Source: an uncultured Rikenellaceae bacterium (GTDB lineage: Bacteria; Bacteroidota; Bacteroidia; Bacteroidales; Rikenellaceae). Taken from it: DNA of 64,000 bases. The DNA is taken from contig CAMLTW010000003.1 of NCBI GenBank assembly GCA_946486375.1, forward strand, positions 56,668-120,667. Reading direction: 5' to 3'. Position 1 is the stretch's first letter. Each line of letters starts with the position of its first letter. Shown here one piece after another: positions 27,265 to 35,169 of this stretch. A model generated the notes under the pieces. It was not told where the DNA came from, made no database searches, and saw nothing but the letters and a program-made list of their open reading frames with translations. The position numbers and the translations under genes were made by a program.

Positions 27265-27957
27265 ATGGGGGAAAGTGAAGCGACGAACATGCGGGAAGAT
27301 ATCCTGCGCACGATCCGGGAAAAGTCGGAATTGCAGCAGCGGGTTTACGACAATACGTTCAATGTTTTTACCCAGCTGAAGGACGTACTGCATGAAATGT
27401 CTTCCGAGCTCAACGACGAGCTGGAGGACATCGACCGGCGCGTGAAAATCGAATACCGGGACCGGGGAAAGTTCGAGGCGCAGTTGCAGGTGGCGGCCGA
27501 TACGTTGATTTTCAGCATGCACACCAACGTGTTCGAGTTCAACCGGGAACACCCGATCTGGCAGAACTCCTACGTGGCGCGGGACAAGAGCAATTCCTAT
27601 TGCGGCATTATCAACATTTATAATTTCCTGTCCGATTCTTTCCGCTACAACCGGAATTCGGACGAGGGATACCTGATCGGCCGGATTTTCGTCAACCGGG
27701 AGAACCAGTATTTCGTGGAAGGCAAACGGCAGATGAGCCTGCGGCACAATAATTTCGGCACTCAGGCGATCGACAAGGCGGCTCTGCTGAATATCGTGGA
27801 GATCGCGGTGACCTACTCGTTGGAATTCGATTTGCTGGTGCCGCCTTACGATGCGGTCAAGATCGTGTCGGTGGATCAGATGAATACGAAAATCGAAAAC
27901 TCCAAGATGCAGACCGGAAAACGGTTGGGGTATAAGTTCAATTCGGACGATATTTGA
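27265..27957 (+). CDS. Conserved unknown protein
   Basis: A 230-residue soluble protein that I do not recognise as a named family, though it looks like a Bacteroidota-wide conserved hypothetical. No signal peptide and no membrane segment. The first 75 residues are strongly helical and charged (RTIREKSELQQRVYDNTFNV, then SSELNDELEDIDRRVKIEYR), suggesting a coiled coil. A mixed alpha/beta region with aromatic-rich NSYCGIINIYNFLSDSFRYN follows. A DEGYLIGRIFVNRE segment could be a ligand-binding strand. It has its own promoter and terminator, so it is monocistronic. Function unassigned. Confidence 0.8.
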   Translation: MGESEATNMREDILRTIREKSELQQRVYDNTFNVFTQLKDVLHEMSSELNDELEDIDRRVKIEYRDRGKFEAQLQVAADTLIFSMHTNVFEFNREHPIWQNSYVARDKSNSYCGIINIYNFLSDSFRYNRNSDEGYLIGRIFVNRENQYFVEGKRQMSLRHNNFGTQAIDKAALLNIVEIAVTYSLEFDLLVPPYDAVKIVSVDQMNTKIENSKMQTGKRLGYKFNSDDI

Positions 27958-28011
27958 GAGGATGAGGGGCTTGTACCCGGAGACGGGGGATATATTTTTC
28001 GGGATTTACAG

Positions 28012-28043
28012 AAACGCTTCCGTCTGCAAGGGCGGAAGCGTTT
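28012..28043 (+). terminator. Terminator of the conserved unknown gene
   Basis: AAACGCTTCCG (28012-28022) and CGGAAGCGTTT (28033-28043) form an 11-bp stem ending in TTT. It can act toward both strands, since DUF2752 converges on it. Confidence 0.75.
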
Positions 28044-28092
28044 GCTTTGGCGAAGGACCGCAGAGGACAGAACCTCCGGTTTTCAAAGCGGT

Positions 28093-28497
28093 TTATATTC
28101 CTACCAAATTCCGCCCGATCCAGTAGACCGCGATGACGGTGAAGGCCGTCAGGATTCCCTTTCGTCCGAAAAGCGCTTTGTCCAAACGGGGGAAGCGCTT
28201 CGCTCCTCCCAGATATTGCAGGTAAAAAAGCAGTCCCAGATAAGGCAGGGCGATCAACAGGAACGGATTGTAGGCTACGGCCTGTCCCGGACGAAGATGC
28301 AGCAGGTGATAGAGCGCCCGTTGCGTACCGCATCCGGCGCATTTCCAGCCCGTTAACAGGTGGAACCAGCATTTCGGCGCTCCGGCCGAAGCTTCGGGGT
28401 CGTGGAAATAGAGCACGATTCCTCCTCCGATCAGGAAGATGCCCACCAGTACGGGCAGAACAACGGTCGTGAAACGCCTGTTTTTTAGGATCGACAT
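28093..28497 (-). CDS. DUF2752 family membrane protein
   Basis: A 134-residue membrane protein. TM1 is at about residues 11-31 (TVVLPVLVGIFLIGGGIVLYF). The family motif near residue 52, usually CPGCGLTRA, reads CAGCGTQRA here. A second hydrophobic segment lies at residues 75-95 and a third near the C-terminus. Function unknown; in many bacteria DUF2752 genes sit beside CD225/GYF-type membrane proteins, as here. The ATG at 28497 lies just after a TATCTTTG element (28552-28545), which excludes the longer upstream start at 28668. Confidence 0.88.
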   Translation of the reverse strand: MSILKNRRFTTVVLPVLVGIFLIGGGIVLYFHDPEASAGAPKCWFHLLTGWKCAGCGTQRALYHLLHLRPGQAVAYNPFLLIALPYLGLLFYLQYLGGAKRFPRLDKALFGRKGILTAFTVIAVYWIGRNLVGI

Positions 28498-28544
28498 CGG
28501 TGTTTTACGTGAGCGCGAAGTGCTTGCGCGGGAAAAATTTCCGA

Positions 28545-28552
28545 CAAAGATA
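28545..28552 (-). promoter_or_regulatory. -7 element for the DUF2752 gene
   Basis: TATCTTTG on the minus strand, an exact TAnnTTTG match, 47 nt upstream of the ATG. Confidence 0.55.
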
Positions 28553-28679
28553 GAAAATTTCGTCCGGATTCTGCCGGACGGATGAAAGGGGCGGCCTTTC
28601 GCCTGAGAAACATGGGTGCCGGGCCCGTTCTTCCGGGAGTTATGCCCCTGATCGGTAACGGAAAGCAAGGCGAATAAAA

Positions 28680-28710
28680 ATTCCGTTTCCCCAAAAAAAG
28701 GAAACGGAAT
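28680..28710 (-). terminator. Terminator of the WG-repeat/CD225 operon
   Basis: ATTCCGTTTCC (28680-28690) and GGAAACGGAAT (28700-28710) form an 11-bp stem. On the minus strand TTTTATTC follows. A second stem (GTGCCTTTTCC at 28734-28744 with GGAAAAGGCAC at 28767-28777) lies just before it, between the CD225 stop and this terminator. Confidence 0.8.
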
Positions 28711-28792
28711 CCGATAAGTATCGATTATGAATCGTGCCTTTTCCGATTCGCTGGAAACATTCCGCAGGAAAAGGCACGGGCGAAGCCGGAGG

Positions 28793-29329
28793 TTAGAAAC
28801 CGCCCGCCATCGCTCCGACCATGATCAGAATGAAATAGATGATTCCCCCCAGCAATCCCACTCCGGCTCCGATCAGAGTAAACGTTTTGGCCTGCTGAGC
28901 CGCTTTGACCGCACCCGCATAGTCGTGCATGTCCCACAGTTTGTCCACTTTCGTGGCATAAATGATGGCCACGATTCCCAACGGAAGACAGCAGAGGATG
29001 GTGGAAAGAATCGACCATACCAGCCATGAATCCGGACGGGTTTGCGGAGGCGTGCTGCCGCCTGCCTGGTTGAACGTCGCTCCTGCGGGGGGTACGGGAA
29101 TGCCCGGTTGCTGCGCGGCATAACCCGGAGTACTCTGGTAAGTTCCGCCTGCGGGCGGCACGCTTGCGAAAAGGCACCGGAGTTCTTCCGTTTCCCCCGC
29201 CGGTTTCCAGTCGCTCATCCCTTCGTACCAGACGAGGGTCTGGGGCGTAATTCCTTCACCACGCATCTCTTCCAGGGTGTAAGGTCCCTTCTGCGTGTTT
29301 TGCGCTCCGATGTAGTAGTACTTTTTCAT
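28793..29329 (-). CDS. GYF_2-CD225/dispanin membrane protein
   Basis: A 178-residue protein. Residues 1-50 are a bacterial GYF_2 domain (YYYIGAQNTQKGPYTLEEM, then LVWYEGMSDWKPAG). A Pro/Gly-rich linker to about residue 95 precedes a CD225/dispanin domain: a re-entrant or TM helix WLVWSILSTILCCLPLGIVAII, a basic/acidic loop KVDKLWDMHDYAGA, and a final TM. CD225 domains occur in animal IFITM proteins, where they affect membrane fusion; bacterial roles are unknown. It starts 15 nt after the WG-repeat gene and shares an N-terminal GYF domain with it. Confidence 0.9.
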   Translation of the reverse strand: MKKYYYIGAQNTQKGPYTLEEMRGEGITPQTLVWYEGMSDWKPAGETEELRCLFASVPPAGGTYQSTPGYAAQQPGIPVPPAGATFNQAGGSTPPQTRPDSWLVWSILSTILCCLPLGIVAIIYATKVDKLWDMHDYAGAVKAAQQAKTFTLIGAGVGLLGGIIYFILIMVGAMAGGF

Positions 29330-29344
29330 GCTTGAAATTTATAA

Positions 29345-30547
29345 TTAAAACAGTGAATATCCCGTATACGCAGTGTGAAGGACGTTTCCCCGTCGGTCGA
29401 ACGTGTACACGAAATCGCCCAGCCTGCCCTCCACGGTGGACCGGTCGTCGTCTTCATCGAAATTTCCGAGGGAGGAGTAAACGCACCGGATCACTTCGTC
29501 GCCTTCCGTGTCGATGTAGCCCCACGTACCGCCTTTTATCGACTTGCCTTCGTCCGTTCCGTCGACGTTCACCTTGGCCACTCCGGCTTCGAACGGCCAA
29601 ATGTAAACATATTTGCAGGGAGTCAGAACGTTGCCACCCCTGTCCGCCAGACCCTGAAGACCGTCCTGAGTCAATTTGAAATATTTTTCATCCCATTCTT
29701 CGATCTGGTCGTATATACAGGCAAGAACGATGCTGCCGTCCCTTTCGGCCAGCCCTTCGAGGTCGTTTTTGGTCAATTTGTAATAACCTTCGCCCCATTT
29801 CTCCAGTTGATCGTAGGCACAGGGAAGGATTTCTGCGTTTTCTTCCGACAGCAGGCCCCATTTCCCGAAACGCTGCACCCGGTAATAAGTGGTGCCATAG
29901 CTCTGTTCCTTATAAATCCGATCGTAAAGGGGTTTTATTCTCGTAAATCCGAACCGGTTGACGATCCCGTGCTTGCCATGCGAAACGATTTCCATCGTTC
30001 CGTTTTCATAACCGATCCAACAGCGTTTTATGGTGCCATAGTAAACGCTTCCCGCCAGAAACGAAAGCAAAATCGGAGCATAAATCAAGAGAAACGGCAG
30101 AAAATATTTTCGTCTCCGAACCAGCAGGAACACGACGCACAACACTCCGAACAGTATTGCTACCGGACTGATCAGGACGGTAGGGTCGGAATCGAAGATC
30201 GAAGCGATGAAGGCGGTGAAGATCGGGCTGAGCAACACCAATATCACCGTCAGACCGGCGGAAAGGCCGATCAATAGAGGATGCAGGGGCGTTCTTTTGA
30301 CGGGAACGGAAGGCGGGACGGCGGATGGAAAAGGAGGAACCTCGGTTGCCGACGGTTCGGCCGGAACGGGCGGAGGCGTTTGTCCCCGGAACAAATCCGA
30401 AAGTTCCGGGACGGTACCGGCCTGCACCCATCCGGGCAGCCCTTCGAACCATACATAGGTTTCGGGGGCGATTTCCGCCTGTTTCAGTCCCTGCGTATCC
30501 GTAGGGCCGATGGGGTTCCCGTTTCGATCCAGATAAAAATAGTTCAT
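29345..30547 (-). CDS. GYF_2 domain membrane protein with WG-like repeats
   Basis: A 400-residue protein. Residues 1-52 form a GYF_2 domain (YFYLDRNGNPIGP, then YVWFEGLPGWVQAG) like that of the next gene. A proline-rich linker precedes two to three TM helices (LIGLSAGLTVILVLLSPIFTAFI, ISPVAILFGVLCVVFLLV, YFLPFLLIYAPILLSFL) at about residues 92-185. The C-terminal half has degenerate WG/KWG repeats (FGKWGLL, LEGLAERDG, LQGLADRGG, TWGYIDTEG), which form beta-rich binding modules. The start at 30547 is backed by TATGTTTG at 30575-30568 on the minus strand. Function unknown. Confidence 0.85.
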   Translation of the reverse strand: MNYFYLDRNGNPIGPTDTQGLKQAEIAPETYVWFEGLPGWVQAGTVPELSDLFRGQTPPPVPAEPSATEVPPFPSAVPPSVPVKRTPLHPLLIGLSAGLTVILVLLSPIFTAFIASIFDSDPTVLISPVAILFGVLCVVFLLVRRRKYFLPFLLIYAPILLSFLAGSVYYGTIKRCWIGYENGTMEIVSHGKHGIVNRFGFTRIKPLYDRIYKEQSYGTTYYRVQRFGKWGLLSEENAEILPCAYDQLEKWGEGYYKLTKNDLEGLAERDGSIVLACIYDQIEEWDEKYFKLTQDGLQGLADRGGNVLTPCKYVYIWPFEAGVAKVNVDGTDEGKSIKGGTWGYIDTEGDEVIRCVYSSLGNFDEDDDRSTVEGRLGDFVYTFDRRGNVLHTAYTGYSLF

Positions 30548-30567
30548 CTTTCCCTTTTCGCTTCCGT

Positions 30568-30575
30568 CAAACATA
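30568..30575 (-). promoter_or_regulatory. Possible -7 element for the WG-repeat/CD225 operon
   Basis: TATGTTTG on the minus strand fits TAnnTTTG, 20 nt upstream of the ATG at 30547. No TTTG at -33. Confidence 0.4.
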
Positions 30576-30616
30576 CCACCGGATCGATTCTGTTGTCCGG
30601 TTGCCGAGCACTGCAA

Positions 30617-30890
30617 AATTTCCGTCGGATTCCGGATGCATTCGCAAACGCTCTGACGTGCATTGCCGTTTCATAACCGAGTTGCTTTCAACGCATTTTC
30701 TTCGGATTGCAACGGTATACATCCGCCGCATCCGAATATTTTCCGCGTGTATGGGCGGTTAAAACATTGCTAAAAGTATAAAAAATCCGGATATCGTGCA
30801 ATTTTTTCCGGAAATTCGCCGCCGCATTCCGGAACGGTACGAGCGGAAGAGGGGGAGCGGAAAGGGACGGCGGCTTTCGAGCGAAACGGG
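30617..30890. other. Intergenic stretch with no identified gene
   Basis: About 270 nt between the WG-repeat operon and the thioredoxin terminator. No coding sequence, tRNA or known RNA structure was recognised on either strand. Confidence 0.4.
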
Positions 30891-30917
30891 AAAAAGAAAA
30901 AAGCGCCGAAGCGCTTT
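30890..30917 (-). terminator. Thioredoxin gene terminator
   Basis: AAAGCGC-CGAA-GCGCTTT (30900-30917). On the minus strand it is followed by TTTTCTTTTTCC, and it lies 7 nt from the stop codon. Confidence 0.8.
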
Positions 30918-30924
30918 GTTCTGG

Positions 30925-31248
30925 TTATTGGGGTTGTTTTTCGGTTTCGAGTTGTTTTTCCACGATGACCCGAAGGTCTTCCGTACTGACGACGCCGCTG
31001 TTCCTCCAGACGATTTCCCCTTTGCGGAACAGGATAAGGGTGGGAACCGACCGGATTTGATACAGGCTGGTGAGGCCGTGGTTGGCCGGCAGGTCGATGT
31101 CCACTTTGACGATGGTCAACTTTTCCCCGACGGCCGATTTCAGGTCGTCCAGAATGGGAGTCATTATTTGGCAGGGGCCGCACCAGTGGGCGAAAAAGTC
31201 GACCAGCACCAGATCGTTATCGCTTATGAGTTCCTTGAATTTTTCCAT
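30925..31248 (-). CDS. Thioredoxin
   Basis: A 107-residue thioredoxin-fold disulfide reductase with the classical WCGPC active site (residues about 22-26) and the cis-proline loop SVPTLI near residue 68. It begins MEKFKELISDNDLVLVDFFAHW, so it is cytosolic, with no signal peptide. It is divergent from the DUF4837 gene. Likely reductant for peroxiredoxin and other thiol enzymes. Confidence 0.93.
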   Translation of the reverse strand: MEKFKELISDNDLVLVDFFAHWCGPCQIMTPILDDLKSAVGEKLTIVKVDIDLPANHGLTSLYQIRSVPTLILFRKGEIVWRNSGVVSTEDLRVIVEKQLETEKQPQ

Positions 31249-31321
31249 GGTTCGAAAGTTTTTGGCATTCCTTTCCGATTCGTTCAATTTTCAGACCAAT
31301 CGAATGGCTTTTAGTATAATA

Positions 31322-31352
31322 TTTGCGGAAGCCGCAAAATTGAATACCTTTG
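31322..31352 (+). promoter_or_regulatory. Promoter of the DUF4837 gene
   Basis: TTTG (31322-31325), 19 nt, TACCTTTG (31345-31352): exact -33/-7 match. The expected start point is near 31359, about 20 nt before the ATG at 31380. Confidence 0.78.
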
Positions 31353-31379
31353 TTTGGTGTAAGAATTAATTCCTGGGTT

Positions 31380-32405
31380 ATGAAACTGCTTTTCAAAATA
31401 ATGCTGTGCTGTGCGGTCGTGGGATTGCTGGCCTGCAAGGAACGGGAGGAGCATAAAGCGCCTGCGACGGGAAAACCCTACGATATTTTCGTAGTGATGC
31501 CCGAAGCGGAGTGGAAGGGGGAGCTGGGCGACACGCTTCGTTCCATCCTGCTCGAAGAGGTTCCGATGCTCAATCAGCGGGAGCCGCGCTTCGATCTTTA
31601 CCACATCGTTCCCGGCAACTACAAGGGGCTGCTGCTTCAGCACCGGAACCTGCTTACGCTGAACGTCTCGCCGTCCGTCGGCGAGCCTGCGATGGTGGCC
31701 GAATACGACGTGGACGCTGTTCCCCAGTTGCGGGTGACCCTTCAGGGGCCTTCCGACAGCACCGTGCTGGCCTACGTGGACGCTAACCGGGAAGCGTTGC
31801 AGCGGATTTTCGAAATGGCCGAGCGGGACCGTTTCGTGAACAAGGGGAAAGCCTTTCCCGAAAAATCCATCAACCGGCTGATCGAGGAAAAGTTCGGTTT
31901 CACGATGAGTATCCCGATGGGGTATACCGTCCGGAAAGAGGCTCCGAACTTTTTGTGGATTTCCTACGAGATGCCGTTGGCCAGTCAGGGCATTTTCATT
32001 TACAGCTATCCGCTGACGTCGGGCGCCAATTTCACGGTTCCTTACCTGGTGGAAAAGCGGAACGAGTTCGCCGCCCTGATACCGGGGCCGACCGACGGTT
32101 CCCGCATGACTACCAGCCAGGAGATCGAGCCCGTTCTGAATACGGTGATCATCAACGGACGCCTGTGGTTCGAAATGCGGGGCTTCTGGGATGTGACCGG
32201 AGATTATATGGGCGGGCCTTTCGTCAGCTATACGACGGTGGATGCCACCCGGAAAGAGGTGGTGACCATCGACGGATACGTCTATTCTCCGAAGCACGGC
32301 AAACGGAATTACATCCGTCAGTTGGAAAGCCTGATTTTCAACGTGGAGTTTCCGACCGATACGACTGCTTCCGTGCGGGTTCCGGTGGTGAATCCCCAGC
32401 CGTGA
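31380..32405 (+). CDS. DUF4837 family lipoprotein
   Basis: A 341-residue Bacteroidota-specific protein of unknown function. A lipoprotein signal peptide (LLFKIMLCCAVVGLLAC) places Cys at about residue 19. The mature part is soluble and mixed alpha/beta, with conserved tracts such as PYDIFVVMPEAEWKGELGD, ENFVNKGKAF-like and FLWISYEMPLASQGIFIY. Such proteins are probably periplasmic or on the outer membrane. Monocistronic, with its own promoter and terminator. Confidence 0.87.
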   Translation: MKLLFKIMLCCAVVGLLACKEREEHKAPATGKPYDIFVVMPEAEWKGELGDTLRSILLEEVPMLNQREPRFDLYHIVPGNYKGLLLQHRNLLTLNVSPSVGEPAMVAEYDVDAVPQLRVTLQGPSDSTVLAYVDANREALQRIFEMAERDRFVNKGKAFPEKSINRLIEEKFGFTMSIPMGYTVRKEAPNFLWISYEMPLASQGIFIYSYPLTSGANFTVPYLVEKRNEFAALIPGPTDGSRMTTSQEIEPVLNTVIINGRLWFEMRGFWDVTGDYMGGPFVSYTTVDATRKEVVTIDGYVYSPKHGKRNYIRQLESLIFNVEFPTDTTASVRVPVVNPQP

Positions 32406-32437
32406 GGCGACCTTAGCGAGCGAGAGCCGAAAAACAT

Positions 32438-32474
32438 AGCCGGGCTTCCTGTAAAAAGGATGTCCGGCTTTTTA
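32438..32474 (+). terminator. DUF4837 gene terminator
   Basis: AGCCGG (32438-32443) pairs with CCGGCT (32464-32469) and is followed by TTTTATT, 33 nt past the stop codon. Confidence 0.75.
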
Positions 32475-32547
32475 TTGCGACCCACTTTCCGGTGTCGGGA
32501 CAACTGACAATTTCGTTATCGCACCGGCCGGCCTTTCGACAGGGGGG

Positions 32548-33237
32548 TTACCCCAGCAGGCTGATTTTTTTCAACAACTCCATATCCCGGATGCGGATGC
32601 GCTTGCCGGTGAGTTCCACCGCACCGTCCGCTGCGAAAGCGGAAAGCGTCCGAATGGCATTGGAGGTGTTCATGGAAGAAAGCTGGGCGAGGTCTTCGCG
32701 CGAGAGGGTGACGGCGATGGTCTTGCCGTCTTCGGCAAAACCGTAGGTGGCGATGAGGAACAGGAGGGCGTCCGCCAGCCGTCCCCGGATGTATTTCTGG
32801 GTGAGGGAAAGCGTCCGCAGGTTGGAAATTCCCAGTTCGCAGGCGATGGATTTCAGGATGTTCAGGGAGATTTCCGCGTTGGAGCGGAGCAGGGTGAAAA
32901 AGACTTCGCGCTCCACCAGGGCGATGACGCTGTCGTCCAGCGTGACGGCGGAGGAACGGTAGTTCTCTTCCGCGAACAAAGCCCGGTATCCCAGAATCCC
33001 CATGGGGCGTACCAGCCGGATGATCTGCCCCCTGCCGTTGATCCCCCGTTTCACCACTTTGGCGTTGCCTTCGAGCAGGCAGACGAATCCTTTCGGCCAT
33101 TCGTTCTCCCGGTAGATGAAACGTCCTTTCGGCAGGGACCGGATGACGGTTCGGGGACGGACGGCATCCTTTTCCGCGTCGGTGATGGCCGGAAAAAGGG
33201 AAAACAGCTTTTCCTTGTACTCGGTTTCGTCGGTCAT
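32548..33237 (-). CDS. Crp/Fnr-family transcriptional regulator
   Basis: A 229-residue regulator. The cyclic-nucleotide-binding-like beta roll is at residues 25-125 (FIYRENEWPKGFVCLLEG). The dimerisation helix follows, then a C-terminal winged helix with the recognition helix in SREDLAQLSSMNTSNAIRTL. No Fnr-type N-terminal cysteine cluster is seen, so it does not sense oxygen through an Fe-S cluster. Ligand unknown. A TATCTTTG element lies at 33356-33349 (minus), about 110 nt upstream. Confidence 0.9.
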   Translation of the reverse strand: MTDETEYKEKLFSLFPAITDAEKDAVRPRTVIRSLPKGRFIYRENEWPKGFVCLLEGNAKVVKRGINGRGQIIRLVRPMGILGYRALFAEENYRSSAVTLDDSVIALVEREVFFTLLRSNAEISLNILKSIACELGISNLRTLSLTQKYIRGRLADALLFLIATYGFAEDGKTIAVTLSREDLAQLSSMNTSNAIRTLSAFAADGAVELTGKRIRIRDMELLKKISLLG

Positions 33238-33348
33238 TTCCCGTGTAAGAAATTACGTTTTTTACCAAAGAGGATGCGGAAGCCGGTTCCCGATGCGTTC
33301 CTCCGCGACGATGGCGGTTGTCCGTTCGGGCCGGAACTGATCCTCTGG

Positions 33349-33356
33349 CAAAGATA
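33349..33356 (-). promoter_or_regulatory. -7 element for the Crp-like gene
   Basis: TATCTTTG on the minus strand, an exact TAnnTTTG match; no correctly spaced -33 TTTG. Confidence 0.5.
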
Positions 33357-33374
33357 ACATCAATTTTCCAATGT

Positions 33375-33404
33375 AAAAAAAGCCGTCCGGTGTCCCGAAC
33401 GGCC
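33375..33404 (-). terminator. Glycyl-tRNA synthetase gene terminator
   Basis: On the minus strand GGCCGTTCGG-GACA-CCGGACGGC is followed by seven T. It lies 47 nt past the glycyl-tRNA synthetase stop. Confidence 0.85.
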
Positions 33405-33450
33405 TGCATGTGAAAAATACGGACGACGCCTGCGCCCCCTGTCCGATGGT

Positions 33451-34995
33451 TTACCGGTTGACGATCTGCCGGAACAGCTTGCGGAAGCTCACTTCCTCGT
33501 CGATCAGGCGGGGCAGCTCGTCGATCGTCACCCGTTCCTGCGCCATGGTGTCGCGATGCCGGACGGTTACCGTCCGGTCTTCTCGCGACTGGTGATCCAC
33601 CGTGATGCAGAAGGGCGTTCCGATGGCATCCTGCCGGCGGTACCGTTTCCCGATGCTGTCCTTTTCATCGTACTGGCAGACGTGGTCGAATTTCAGCGCA
33701 TCGAACACTTCGTGAGCCAATTCGGGAAGACCGTCCTTTTTGACCAGCGGGAGTACCGCCGCCTTGACCGGCGCCAATGCCGGGGGGAACTTCATGACCA
33801 CCCGGTCTTCCTTTTCGAGCTTTTCTTCCGTATAGGAAGCGGAGAGTACCTGCAACACCATCCGGTCTACGCCGATCGAGGTTTCCACCACGTAGGGAAC
33901 GTAGCTTTCGCCCGTTTCCGGATCGAAATACTGTATTTTCCGCCCGGAGAATTTCTGGTGGTTGCCCAAATCGAAGTCGGTGCGGGAGTGAACGCCTTCC
34001 ACTTCCTTGAAGCCGAACGGGAATTCGTATTCGATGTCCGTCGCGGCATTGGCATAATGGGCCAGTTTGTCGTGATCGTGGAACCGGTAGTGGTTTTCGC
34101 CGAATCCGAGCGCCTTGTGCCAGCTCATCCGAAAAGCCTTCCAGTGTTCGTACCAGCGCATTTCATCGCCCGGACGGATGAAGAACTGCATTTCCATCTG
34201 TTCGAATTCCCGCATCCGGAAAATGAACTGCCGGGCCACGATTTCATTCCGGAACGCTTTCCCGATCTGGGCGATCCCGAAAGGAATCTTCATGCGCCCC
34301 GTTTTCTGTACGTTCAGGAAGTTCACGAAGATGCCCTGCGCCGTTTCGGGACGCAGGTAAATGGTGTTGGCGCCGTCGGCCACCGAACCGATCTTGGTTT
34401 CGAACATGAGGTTGAACTGTCGCACTTCTGTCCAGTTTCGCGTGCCGGATATGGGACAGACGATTTCGCAGTCCTCGATGATCCGTTTGATTTCGTCGAA
34501 ATCGTTGTCGTTGAGGGCCTTCGCCATCCGTTCATGAACCTGATCCCGTTTTTTCCGGGTCTCGGCCACGCGGGGATTCGTTTCGAGGAACATGGCTTCG
34601 TCGAAGCTTTCCCCGAACCGTTTGCGTGCCTTTTCCACTTCCTTGGCGATCTTTTCGTCCTGCTTGGCCAGCCAGTCTTCGATCAGCACGTCGGCCCGAT
34701 ACCGTTTTTTGGAGTCCTTGTTGTCGATCAGCGGATCGTTGAAGGCGCCCACGTGCCCCGAGGCTTCCCAGGTGCGGGGATGCATGAAAATGGCGGCGTC
34801 GATTCCCACGATGTTGTCGTTGAGCTTGACCATCGAATCCCACCAGTATTTCTTGATGTTGTTCTTCAGTTCGACGCCCATTTGTCCGTAATCGTACACG
34901 GCGCTCAGGCCGTCGTATATTTCGCTCGACGGAAAGATGAATCCGTATTCCTTGCTGTGTGCGACCAGCTTTTTGAACAATTCCTCCTGTGTCAT
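33451..34995 (-). CDS. glyS: Glycyl-tRNA synthetase (dimeric, GRS1 type)
   Basis: A 514-residue class II synthetase charging tRNA-Gly. Motifs in order: the N-terminal YDYGQMGVELKNNIKKYWW, the WEASGHVGAFNDPLIDNK block, motif 2 region FRNEIVARQFIFRMREFEQME, motif 3 with GVDR near residue 395, and a C-terminal anticodon-binding domain (PPALAPVKAAVLPL). It is the single-chain eukaryote/archaea-like form, not alpha2-beta2. The start at 34995 gives MTQEELFKKLVAHSKEYGF. A TAAGTTTG element lies at 35030-35023 on the minus strand. Confidence 0.96.
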   Translation of the reverse strand: MTQEELFKKLVAHSKEYGFIFPSSEIYDGLSAVYDYGQMGVELKNNIKKYWWDSMVKLNDNIVGIDAAIFMHPRTWEASGHVGAFNDPLIDNKDSKKRYRADVLIEDWLAKQDEKIAKEVEKARKRFGESFDEAMFLETNPRVAETRKKRDQVHERMAKALNDNDFDEIKRIIEDCEIVCPISGTRNWTEVRQFNLMFETKIGSVADGANTIYLRPETAQGIFVNFLNVQKTGRMKIPFGIAQIGKAFRNEIVARQFIFRMREFEQMEMQFFIRPGDEMRWYEHWKAFRMSWHKALGFGENHYRFHDHDKLAHYANAATDIEYEFPFGFKEVEGVHSRTDFDLGNHQKFSGRKIQYFDPETGESYVPYVVETSIGVDRMVLQVLSASYTEEKLEKEDRVVMKFPPALAPVKAAVLPLVKKDGLPELAHEVFDALKFDHVCQYDEKDSIGKRYRRQDAIGTPFCITVDHQSREDRTVTVRHRDTMAQERVTIDELPRLIDEEVSFRKLFRQIVNR

Positions 34996-35022
34996 AATTC
35001 TGTTTCGTTTCTTTGTCGTGCG

Positions 35023-35030
35023 CAAACTTA
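35023..35030 (-). promoter_or_regulatory. -7 element for the glycyl-tRNA synthetase gene
   Basis: TAAGTTTG on the minus strand, an exact TAnnTTTG match, 27 nt upstream of the ATG. Confidence 0.5.
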
Positions 35031-35169
35031 CAGAAATATTTCCTGAAATCCATATTCGCGACGGGAGGCGGAATTTTCCGCCCGGGATTTTCGGAGCGGC
35101 ATCCGTTTCCTGACTCTCCGGTTTCCCCAAATTCCGGGCGGAAGCGGTCGCAACAAGGACGTCGGGAGA

